Source: Lichtheimia corymbifera B2541
Lineage: Eukaryota > Mucoromycota > Mucoromycetes > Mucorales > Lichtheimiaceae
Length of the DNA: 64,000 nucleotides
Assembly (NCBI GenBank): GCA_000697475.1
Contig: JNEU01001112.1
Span: forward strand, 93,314 to 157,313
Direction: 5' to 3'
Shown here: in pieces, positions 25,496 through 36,031 of the stretch
How positions within the stretch are numbered: position 1 is the first letter of the stretch
Layout: every line of letters begins with the position of its first letter
Notes under the pieces: model-generated
What the model was told of the DNA's origin: nothing
Databases searched by the model: none
Seen by the model: the letters and a program-made list of their open reading frames with translations, nothing else
Translations under genes and position numbers: made by a program

Positions 25496-28400
25496 CTACG
25501 CATCGTCGTCGTCGTCATTATTGCCACCGTAATCAGGAAGACCAGTGCCACGGAATAAGTGGAGTAGCTCTTGGAAACCAAGTCGACCAATCTTTTGGGC
25601 TGAACCTTCACCAAGTGCACCGTCGGCAATTGCCTAGATGATATTACATGTCAGAGCTACTATCGTTTGTTGCACTTGCATGGGATAATAAAATTACCTG
25701 TTTCTTCCTCTGAAGTTCAAGGATACGATCTTCTACCGTGTTGTTGATAAAGATACGGTGCACATCTACAGCCTTCTTTTGTCCAATGCGATGTACACGA
25801 TCAATAGCCTGGTTCTCCAATGCAGGGTTCCACCAAATGTCCATCAACTAGTCGCAAATATAAGTGTCAATTCCAATTTTCCCCCCAAATTTCTAACACT
25901 TACAATAACGCGGTTGGCAACGGTCAACTGGAAATGATACATAGAGCTTTTGTCAGCATGACGTTTGAATTGTAGATAAAAGCATACTTACGTTCAAACC
26001 GAGAGATCCACATTTAGTAGAAACAAGCAGCACTGTGCATCTTGGATCTTGGAAAAAGAGGCCAAGCGCCTTGTCACGGTTCGCAACAGACATAGTACCA
26101 TCAAAGCGTACATATTTGAACTCATTTTCACGAAGCGGCCGTTCGAGGAGATCCAACTAGGACGAAAGGACTTAGATAATGATCGCATCAAAAAGAAACA
26201 AAGACTTACCATGCTAGTGAACTGAGAAAAGATGATGGTTTTATCCTGGTTCTTGGTTTCTCGTCGGGTCTCATGTAGAATTTCAAGCATCTTGTCGATC
26301 TTGGCGCTGGAATGGAAGACCTTGTCTTTATTCTTGGCTGCCTCCTCTTCTTCTTTCTCCTTTGCTGCAGACAAATCTTCCATGGCTTCTCGATATTGAT
26401 CTGGTGCGTGTATTTGAAGAAACAATTCGACCGGAACCACCTTTTCTGTTTTCAATGGACCACGACACTGAGGACAGCGTTTATCCGATGCATCGCCGGT
26501 GGTGATATAATCTAGATGACAATGTAAGCCCTTTCTTCTGATACAATAGGGAAGTGAAGGATACATACTTGTAAGGCATTCTCGACAAAGGATGTGACCA
26601 CATTGAGAAATAATTTGTGCCTGATCAGCCATATCCATACAAATAGGACACTAAAATGATCACAAAGTGAGTTTCATTGTGATCCTACTCTCGTACTCCT
26701 ATTATTCCGCATACCTCGATTTCCTTCAAATCATCGCTCTGCAACAATCGTTGGATTACTTGATCGTCCATTGCTTTGACAACTTCGGTGCGTTCCTCCT
26801 CGCTGGCAGCAGAGTCAATGTTAGGGGCTTCCATCATGGTCAGGCTGGGGTGTAGACATGCTTGTCGTAAACGTAGTAAAAGAACAAGAACCTAAATCAA
26901 TGATATCATTTAATAAGAGCCAATAATGCGCACCAGACGACAAGGAATATCTTACCGATGAGTAGTTCTTCATTACAGTACCAGCTTCCACAAATTTGTT
27001 GAAACGGGCCTGAGCATTGGCATTGACAAACTCGTAAAATTGGCGCTCATCAGATGAAAAGTCGATATGCGTGAAATGAACATTCCTTTCCGGCAAGTTA
27101 AGGATTGGCTTGCCATCAATCTTGGCCTTTTTGGATCGTCGAAGGGATATAGCTATACACGACATGAATAAATAAATATCCTCTTTGGGGGGATTGAGAT
27201 AATGAATTACCTTTGAGTAACACTTGTGTCTTTTGCAATGCCTATAATAGATAAAGAGAGGTAAATAATGAATCGTTCATTGTCGTGGATATCTTGTTTA
27301 CTTACATGCTTGTGTTTTCCCTTTCGCATTGGACGATCAATTTCCTCCGCAAACTCTTTCCATTCACAATAAGGCCTGATACGCAAGAACTTGATGATCG
27401 AGTATCTACGTCAAAGTTAGAATTCTTCTTCTCTGTGGATAGCTTTCATCTCGCATAGTACTTACAATTCTTCAATCTTGTTCTGGATGGGAGTAGCTGT
27501 GAGACACCAACGATAATCCGATTCCAAACGGCAACAACCTTCAGCCATACGAGTACGTCTGTTTTTGATTTGATGGGCCTCATCCAGAAAGATACGATGC
27601 CATTGTACACGTGACAAAGCACCACAGCGTTCTTCAAGCTCTTGTACTTCATTTGCCACTGTAGTATACGCCGTAACGACCACATCATAATCCATAAACT
27701 TCCTCTCGTCAACAGTACGGTTTGCGCCATGATGAACATAAACCTTGAGAGAAGGTCGAGTCTTGACAACAAGTTCACGTTCCCATTGGGCAATCAATGA
27801 GACGGGGCATACCACCAGAGTAGCCTTGACTTTGAGCATTTGAGATTTGTCGGTGCGTCTCTTTTTCAAGATGGAAGCGACTCTTGTAGGGGGAGTAGCA
27901 TTTTCACATGGTCTGGAAACAATGAGAGCCATCGCTTGTACCGTCTAGGATTCGTGTAACAAACATGTTAATGCCATTGTGTGTGGATATACCCATGCTT
28001 TTTCTCTTACCTTGCCAAGACCCATATCATCTGATAACATGCCACCCTTGTTGACGCTTTCTTCCTGACGTGTCATCCAGCGTAAGCCAACCTTTTGATG
28101 CTCCATCAAGTTGACTGCAAGTCTTTCAGGTGTGCCCACACGATCTTCAGGGGTAGTATTCTCTTCATGATCTTGAATGCTCTCCAGCAATTGTCGTAGC
28201 TCTTGCTCCGTTTGTTCATCGTTCAAAGGTCGTACGTACTCAGCAGCATAGCGATTGTATGGCAAATTGTAACGAGCTTCAAAGTTGGCTCGATTGGTAG
28301 CGACACTGGTGGCATAAAACGGTCGGAAAGAGGAAGAGGCTCCGAGATAGGCTGAGTTGAGAGTTTGGTTGATCATGTCGATGTATGGATTTGAGTAATA

Positions 28401-29465
28401 AGAAAGATCATCCTCATCATCATCGCTGCTGAACTGCTTGGAAAAGATGTTACAGGAAGAAGAAGATGAAGAAGCCATGGCAGAAGAGGAACCAACACCA
28501 AATCGATTAGGAGGCCATGCACTCGCTTGAGAGGAGGAACCAACACCTGGATCATCATTGGTAAGATCAATCACATCATCATCTTCATCCAATACCATAA
28601 TAGATTTACTTTTCGTATCTCTGGAAGAGGATGATGATGAAGCAGAAGATGATGAACCAATTCCACTATTCCGTAGTTGCTGACGCATCAACTCAATAGC
28701 TGATGGTGGGTGTTCTGACTTGATACGCTTGACTTGTGGATGGTGCTGCTGTTGATGATGATCGGGCATGGGTGGTAGAGAAGGATGAAGATAAGAAGTT
28801 GTTGGGTTGAAAGGAGAAGAAGAAGAAAAGGGATATGTCGGATAAAACTGAGCAAAAGAAGCTGGTATCTGAGAAGAAGGTGTCATTGTTGTCGGTGGAG
28901 TCATTGTTGTGGTCGATGATGATGATGATGATGCAGCTGATATTGGTGTTTGAATAGATGCAGGTGCAGGTGGTGGTGGTGGTGGTATCGATGATGATGA
29001 TGATGATGATGGTTGAGATGCCTGCCTAGCTTCAGCGTCAAGCTGTTCTTGTATATGCCGTGCGTATTCAAGGTCTCTCTGTGCTTGCTTCTCCAATTGT
29101 CGTTGCGCTCGAATCTCTTCAAGATCAATGCCAAGCGAATGTAGATCTTCTTCGGATAGTCCTGCCTCTCTAAGGAACTCCAGGGCTTCAGAATCGGATT
29201 CACTACTACCACGGCTATTTGGCTCCTCATTGTCGCTCCCATTTCCACGGTCATTTTCTGTTGCATCTTGAGTCAAATCCAAAACAACATCGTCGTCAGT
29301 GTCGTCGGCAAGTTCTATGGAGTGGTTATCGTTTCCGGTCAAAGCGACATTATCGTCAAGTGGTTGTGAAGGCTGTTGAAATGAGTCCAATGCTGCATCG
29401 TTTGGTGCGTCCATGACAGTTGCAGCGATAACAGAGGGAGCGGCAACGTCGTCTTGGGATGACAT
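25496..29465 (-). CDS. ULS1: Uls1-like SNF2 translocase with RING finger (SUMO-directed)
   Basis: Twelve exons, in coding order 28011-29465, 27466-27944, 27306-27405, 27211-27241, 26956-27152, 26715-26891, 26569-26650, 26210-26511, 25992-26156, 25904-25927, 25698-25847 and 25496-25633, encode 1099 residues. The N-terminal ~480 residues are disordered (Ser, Pro, Asp), with SUMO-interaction-like motifs VVLDLTQD (about 60) and VIDLTNDD (about 297) beside acidic runs. The helicase starts at GGMLSDDMGLGKT and has FLDEAHQIKN (about 608) and LTATPIQNK. A C3HC4 RING (CPICMDMADQ...CGHILCRECL...CPQC, about 814-862) sits between the two helicase lobes. Lobe two has IIFSQFTSM, STKCGSLGLN, NRVI and WWNPALENQAIDRVHRIGQ. 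This layout matches Uls1/Ris1 and S. pombe Rrp1/Rrp2, which remodel SUMOylated chromatin proteins. Rad16 is less likely because of the N-terminus. Confidence 0.88.
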
Positions 29466-29652
29466 GATATCAAAAAGTGAAAGAGGGAATGAAAAATGTC
29501 AAGAGTTGTCACCACCGATTTGGCGCAGTCGATTCACGAAACAACACGAATGAAATGGGAAATCAATGATGACACAAGAGTAAACTTTTTTTTTGTCTTT
29601 TACAATAATGCAACATGATGATAAATAAATCTAGCCTTGAATGGTGTCCTAT

Positions 29653-32131
29653 TTATTCGCGGAGAGATGCAAGTTCACGCATGACGTTTGCTTCAGTGCT
29701 CAGTTTTTGTTGCTAAAAAAGATAGAGTCAATGAAATGAAATCCAGGGCGCATAATGATGATGATGAATCTTTCTTACCTGTGCAGCATCAATCTTTTCA
29801 CCTCGGCTTTGCTTATCTCGAATATCAGCAATTTGACGTAGCTTCTTTTCCAAGTTTCTAATCTTCTTTGCTTTCTCTTCCGGTGTCAATGGAGTAGTTG
29901 CAGCTAATAGTGGATTATCATTAGTCATTATCCCACACAATGACATTTGGAATACATACCTTTAGAGGTCAATGCACCATTGCCGTTCTTTTTGGCATTG
30001 TTATTGTTCTTGCCTGTTTAAGAAATAGCGTTAATATTATACCTTTCTACTACCCCATGTACATACCTCGTTGCATAGTAAGGGCAGGACCACGTCCACT
30101 TAATGCAGCTTCTCGCTATATAACAGGACATCAAGTTAAACCCCAAAGTTCACAAGAAATAAACCCAATCCTCATACCTGAGACAATGTAGCTGCTGGTG
30201 CATTGTTACCACGAAGATGAGGAGGACGGTATGCGCCAGCAGGCTTGGGAGATGCAGCAGCAGGAGTCTTGCCAGCGGAGATCTTGATGGGCTTGGGAGG
30301 TGGAGAAAGGCCACGCATAGCAGGATATGCTGATGCTGGTTCAGGGCGCCAACCCACTTGGAAAAGTTCATCCACGCTCTCCTCATAAATCAAACTACCA
30401 CTGTGATGCCACATCTTGAAACCGTTATCAACACGAAGACGGGGCGTCAAGGTAGCTGTCATAATGTATCGACCACAGGGTGACCATTCGCAATGAGAGG
30501 CATTGGGTGCTTGGAAAGTGTTCACCTTGCGTAAAGTCTTACGGTCCCACAAGTCAATGGTACCGTTCAAGTTGCCAAAACCAGCAATGGCAATAATCGT
30601 GCCTTGAGGGTTGAATCGTACAAAGTTGCGGGGTTCAATGCCAAAGGAAAAGATCGAGTTTGCGCGATGATCGAACAAAGTGGCCTTGGCAGGCATGGCT
30701 ATAAATGACATGCATGTTGATCAGTAATTCATCCTTGATAAGATCTCAGTTTCCCTGATAACTTACATCCGTAAACCACAGCAAATTCCTTCGAGTTAGG
30801 GCTCCAATGAACATCATGAACGGCACCTTCTTTGTCTATAACCGAACCACAATGAGCTATATGCGATACCTATAAGCCCAATGATGATCTTACCAAGAGG
30901 CACTCTGCAATCAAAATTGCCCGCCACCGACAAATAGTAGAGGTTGGTTTCTGGATTTCAAAGGTGTCAAACATGAATATACCAGTTACCAAGATATGTC
31001 TGACATAATAAACAACTCACCTCCATAGTACGATTTGCCAGTCTTATCCACATCCGTCTGAGTCAATACAAGCAAGTTGGTACCCAAATCATTCCAGAAC
31101 AATTGGACTTGATCGGCCTTGTAAAAAGTCTTGTTGGAAAGAGCCTGATTGAAGTTGGGAATGCTGTACATGCGTACAATAGCAGGTGCACCCTATACAT
31201 GTGTGTGCGTGATAAGTAAACGAAACATTGTGTATCACTAGTCCATATCTCACCTTGCGTTCAGGAATAAATACTGCCACTGCCGGGGCCTTGCCAGGGC
31301 TCAAAGAGAATTGAGCAATGCCTTCAAGCTTGAGTCTTGCCCACACAGACTTGCCACAATTTTTGCTCTCCCAGAATTGGACCTCACCAGTGACCATACG
31401 AGCACAATATTTTTCATCGTCAGTCCATTGAAAGTTCCTAATACGTCCATTAACATCCTTGATCCATGATCCATTTCCCATCACACTTACCAGCTGTTCA
31501 ATTGCTTTTGAGAGAAGGATGCAATAAGTTCAGCTGTCTTGGTATCCCAAATGTTGAGGTTCAAGCTGCCCGAGCCATCTTCACGCTTGGCTATGATTGC
31601 ATCCGTATTAAGATCACATTTAAGCATAACGATCCCCATTACTTACTTGGACGTTCCCAGGTAGCAAGATAACTGCCTTGTGGAGAGAACCATAGATCGA
31701 CAACGTTGGGTCGTTTAATCTCGCAACGCTGAGCTAAGGATGAAGCATCGAAGACCTTGACGCTGGTTGAGAAGGGAAGAATAAGTATAAACCCCTTAAT
31801 TGACATCCACTTGACGTTTACCTTTCACTGGTAGCATAAGCATATGCATCACCGTATTTGCTGTATTGGAACTTTTTGGTAGTGGTTTCAGGTCTATAAC
31901 ATGTGTCAAGAACGTTTACTTTGTCAGGCCATGTGTCTATGTACACACGCGTACACTTTTTCAATCGAGAGACTCCTTACTTTTCAAATCCCTTGATGGG
32001 CTTGTACTCGGGATAACCAGACCATACAGTCAACTCCTTTTGCGATCGGTCTGTGCGATGGGTCAGTCAGAGAGCATTGGTTTTCTCGAAATAAATACAA
32101 GGACATTACATGAGAATTGCGTGGTGGGCAT
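29653..32131 (-). CDS. EIF2A: Eukaryotic translation initiation factor 2A (eIF2A)
   Basis: Fourteen exons in coding order: 32110-32131, 31981-32050, 31822-31893, 31647-31762, 31491-31590, 31254-31437, 31021-31192, 30894-30950, 30767-30835, 30178-30698, 30067-30115, 29960-30013, 29779-29903, 29653-29712. They encode 556 residues. The 22-nt first exon supplies MPTTQFS. The N-terminal beta-propeller shows VWSGYPEYKPIKGF, LWFSPQGSYLATWERP, WTDDEKYCARMVTGEVQFW, VHDVHWSPNSKEFAVVYG, then MPAKATLFDHR and FVRFNPQGTIIAIAGFGNLN. The C-terminal part is basic and helical (KAKKIRNLEKKLRQIADIR, then KLSTEANVMRELASL). eIF2A is a monomeric 65-kDa-class factor that can deliver Met-tRNAi independently of eIF2 on special mRNAs. 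The gene has the highest intron density in the window. Confidence 0.93.
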
Positions 32132-32520
32132 TGGACGGGGAGCAATAAAGGGTGTGTATGTGTGTGAGTGGAAGACAGACAGGTGGCGGAATTATCCCTC
32201 TCCCGCTTTAAGGCTCCTCCTATGCCCTTCGAACCTCCCAGACAAACAAAGCCACTCTTCTCGGATCCACCTTTTAAGCCGCAGGTGGATTTGTCGATTT
32301 TCGATGGTTGACCACTTTATCAGTTTGATCCATCATGACGGCAATTCCCACGCCCACTCATATATAAACGAGGCTGCTGCCATCATTCGCCTTTTCTTTC
32401 TACTTGTATCCATATCATCAGACAACCTGAGTCTGATGGGAAATTTGGGACTCCTTGTAGGTGACAATGGTACATACTACCAATGAGATCCAATGATTCT
32501 GATCATGATGATATGATTAT

Positions 32521-33284
32521 TTGGGCTCAAACAGCATCCCTTCAACGTTGTGGGCGTCAAAATGTCTCTTAGCTTGTGATGAAAGTCTGAAGTCGTGCAA
32601 TCAAATTCCTCCCCTGCTACCATTTATCGCACTTTGCTTGACAAAGAACATGATATCAATCACCGATACAACCATGAAGCTGTTATATGACCTGGCTACG
32701 GATCATTATATTATCGGCAACGAACAGCATCTCTATAAAGCACTCCGACAAACCATCGACACAACAACAGCATGAATAAGATGGATTTGCGGAGTATGAT
32801 AGCACGAGAAGCACCAATGACCGAGATTGAACCAGCAATCATGGCTGCCCAAGCTAGAAATCAGGCTATCACGTGGAGGGATATGATCCGAGTACAAACA
32901 AGCAACGGCAGCAGTAACAATGCCCTAGTCAAGTCAGCAGAAATGTACAAAAACAATGGCTTTCGTCAACAATTTCAAGCGAAAACGACAAACAAAAGGC
33001 CATAAACGAATGGACTGGGTGGTTCCTCTGACGTGAATCCGCAAGTCAATTTTCTTCGCCTTATTCGCCGGTTATTGGCTGTTGTGAAGGGAGATCAGTT
33101 TGGTGCTCTCACCGAAATGATTGATGATCAAGCAAACCAAGACCATGAGGTACCTGAAGGGGTCTGGGATGACCAAGGGTGGCGTCGTCTCTGCACTTCG
33201 GTGCACATTTATGTCGGTTCTCTAGGTGTTTGGGCTCCTGCCCAGTTTGATAAATTTGTTGCTTTGTCATTTGCGTTCCTGTAA
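32521..33284 (+). pseudogene. Three consecutive weak ORFs, possible eroded gene
   Basis: Frames 32521-32775, 32772-33005 and 33033-33284 follow each other on the + strand; the first two share a TGA/ATG overlap. The products look moderately protein-like, for example DLATDHYIIGNEQHLYKAL, AQARNQAITWRDMIRV and VNFLRLIRRLLAVVKGDQF. No domain is recognised, and no splice sites were found that join them into one clean frame. They may be the remains of a gag-like or cellular gene, or simply chance. Confidence 0.25.
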
Positions 33285-33304
33285 TAACAAGGATAAAGTA
33301 AGGG

Positions 33305-33330
33305 GTGTGTGTGTGTGTGTGTGTGTGTGT
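33305..33330. repeat. (GT)n microsatellite
   Basis: About 13 uninterrupted GT units in the intergenic region. Shorter GT/CA runs occur near 3181, 10912, 35922 and 63249. Confidence 0.9.
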
Positions 33331-33671
33331 CTAGAAAATGATCCTATCCGACCATGGCTTGAAAAGAATCCTACCCTACCATGGCTCTCACTCACGAAAT
33401 ACACATACTTTCAAAACAAGATCATCCCTTGTCACTCACAAAATACGCATCCATTCAAAAATGATCATCCTCTCTCACTTACACTACATTGTTTCGAGCA
33501 AGGCATGAAAGAAGGAGTATTTGACTACAAGGGTCGCTCAGTGCTCAGGAGCTTAATAATGTACCAAGGATAATCAAACTAATTTCATTATATTTGGCTT
33601 CATTGAAACATTTGACACTTTGTATAACCAAGGGAGAAAGGAACATCCTGGATTGTACCCTATGTGTTGTG

Positions 33672-35625
33672 CTAGCCTTGATGATGATGATGTGGGTGCG
33701 AAGGTGGATGCTCAATGGATGTCGTCTCATGAGCAGTATTGGGTGAAGTGGACAATCTACCACTCGTGATAATGGATCCATAATTCTTTTGATACGGCTC
33801 TGTAAACCTGGTAGATTGTGACATGGATTGAGTTGACTCTGTTCTCTTGAGACCTTCTTTGGGTGTTGCTGGCGCAGAGCCTCGTTTTCGTGCTTGTAAC
33901 CTTGCATGAAGTCGTGCTGATCTCTTGCTGTTGGGCACTTGTTTGCGGACAACACGGATCTTGTTGCGAACTACATATCCCAACAATAAGTTTCCACGCC
34001 ACATACAATGATAGGGTTACTTACCATCCACATATACATCCGTTTCATCAATGATTTCCTGCATAGAAAAATAACAAATGAGCATATCTACTACCACATG
34101 ATATTATTGGTCCCATGTTTACCTCGCCAATGAGCTCTTCAATGACATCTTCCAATGTGATTACTCCCAATGCTCCGCTTGTTCCTCCAGGATCATTTGA
34201 AACAAGTGCCATATGGCCTAATCACACGATCCGTTAGCTATCTTACATACACACGCACTTTTAAAACATTTACTTTTTCCTTCTTGAAAGAAATTGAGAA
34301 TATCAAGGCAGCTGGTATCAGGCCCAGTTTCAGGAAGAGTGCTGACTTGAAGATGAGATACTGGCAAGGCGTCTTCAGGATCATAGGTGATGAGTCGTTT
34401 TGTCAAGAGCATGCCAACAAAGTTGTTCTTGTCATTGGGGTGATGTACGGGTATTCGAGAATATCCAGCATACAAAATCTAGAAAATGTTTAGTAAACGC
34501 CACTTGTAAGCACAGCACCATGATTTTTGGTTATACCATATCCACCAAAGCCTCATCCAGGGTATCATCCGTAGAAAGTGTAAACACATTTGCAATTGGT
34601 GTCATGACCTGGGATACACTTTTTGAACGCAAATCAAGTACAGCGCCAATAATCGTTACTTCATCTGGAGTAAGGGCTTCCACATCTGATGGATTGACAG
34701 CTTGATGGAGCGATACCAGCGTTTTGAGACCTATTAACATGCATTATTATATTTGCCAAATAAGGGGGATGGTTCAACTTGCCAGCTTTCTTATAGACTG
34801 TGCCATGAGATTCACCGAGAAAGTAATCCAACAAAAGAGCGGTGGGATAAGCGACAGGATACATGATATACATGAGCACCAAGACCATGGGGGCGGTTTT
34901 TGCTCCAATGGCCAAACCATAACGAACACAAATAGCTGAATGAAAGGTAGGTTGTTAGCATAGTTCATCATAACACTTGTTGCTGCACAATGCTTACATT
35001 GAGGAATGACCCTGCGGCAGAGAAAAAGGAGAAATAAGGGTGTTGGGTTAGTCTTGATCTTATTTCAAATGCTTGTAATAAAGAGCCCCTTACTCGCCGA
35101 AAATAACAATGAGAGCTGTTGATATGACAATGGCTTTCCAACCTCCACCAAGGACACCATCCAAGATAATAGGCAATGTTTCGTTGACGACGACGTTGGA
35201 TAGCAACAAGGTCACCAGGACCCAATGTTTGCCTCGATCCAGTAACGCGAGCACTTTTTCTGCATTCTTTCTTTCAGCTGGCGTACCCGAAGCAATCAGG
35301 ACATGCAAGTTGGTTTCATCCAGACCCATCAACCCAAGGGTGAGTCCTGCATAATGATACAACAACATGTCAAATTCACATATATATACGTCTTTCATTC
35401 GAGCAGTAAAGTACCAGCAAAGACACCACCAAGCACTACCAGCACGCTAATGGCGACCACGCGTTCATAGAATTCTGGCGATCCGTAATCGACATTGGGT
35501 GCTTCGGTTGACACTTCAGAAATGGTGGGAGGTGTCGTTGGATAGCCGTGGATATTGGACGCCAGTGAGACTATAGATAAGAACAACGAGCGTAGTGCGA
35601 TAAGGCGTGTGGCCGAGTGCGTCAT
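33672..35625 (-). CDS. MAM3: CNNM/Mam3-type DUF21-CBS membrane transporter
   Basis: Nine exons, in coding order 35415-35625, 35094-35346, 34998-35011, 34783-34935, 34537-34730, 34274-34478, 34123-34217, 34025-34058 and 33672-33970, encode 485 residues. A signal-like N-terminus is followed by the DUF21 (CNNM) transmembrane domain: [46 protein letters not shown] and [18 protein letters not shown]. Then come a paired CBS module ([60 protein letters not shown]) and a basic, Ser/His-rich tail. CNNM proteins act in Mg2+/metal homeostasis; yeast Mam3 is vacuolar and affects metal sensitivity. Oddities are a 14-nt exon encoding VIPQ and an intron with a GC donor (GCAAGT) after YKKAG. Both are needed for the conserved frame. 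Confidence 0.9.
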
Positions 35626-36031
35626 AAAAATATGGGGATAAAAAGAGAAAAAAAAGGATAAAGCGTGTGTGTGAGAGAGTAGGTTTGTGTGTTAAACGAG
35701 ATAAACAAATGGGAGTACAAACAGCTTTCATGCGTGGATTGCCAAGACCCCCGTCGACACGTGCGTCTGCGCTTGGACCTCCATTTAGGAGTAATTTGAC
35801 ATTTTGTATTCCCCTCCCTTCCCAAATCATACATTACTTTTTGGTTGAAATTACGTTTTATCTTACAAGTGTTCTAATGATAAGATTCCCATGTGGGTAT
35901 GGCGGGGAAAAAGATAAGGGGTGTGTGTGTGTGTGTGAATGGTGAGAACAGAGAGAGAAAAAATGAAAGTATGTTTCAGTGAGATGATTTGTGCACAAAT
36001 GGGAAGAAAAGGAGAAAAAGGATTAATAGAT
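35626..36031. other. Intergenic spacer between two - strand genes
   Basis: Promoter of the CNNM gene and terminator side of the chitin synthase. Includes a GT microsatellite (about 35922-35937). No gene is seen. Confidence 0.6.

Larger units (their letters stand above)
32132..33671. other. Intergenic region with weak open frames
   Basis: This is the promoter side of eIF2A and the 3' flank of the CNNM gene. It contains three consecutive + strand open frames (listed separately), a GT microsatellite of about 26 nt (33305-33330) and a pair of imperfect repeats with CCTA(T/C)CC and CCATGGCT (about 33342-33390). Confidence 0.5.

Noticed and set aside
31866..32486. + strand frame of 206 codons
   Set aside because: Its left part runs antisense over eIF2A exons 1-3 and introns; no domain.
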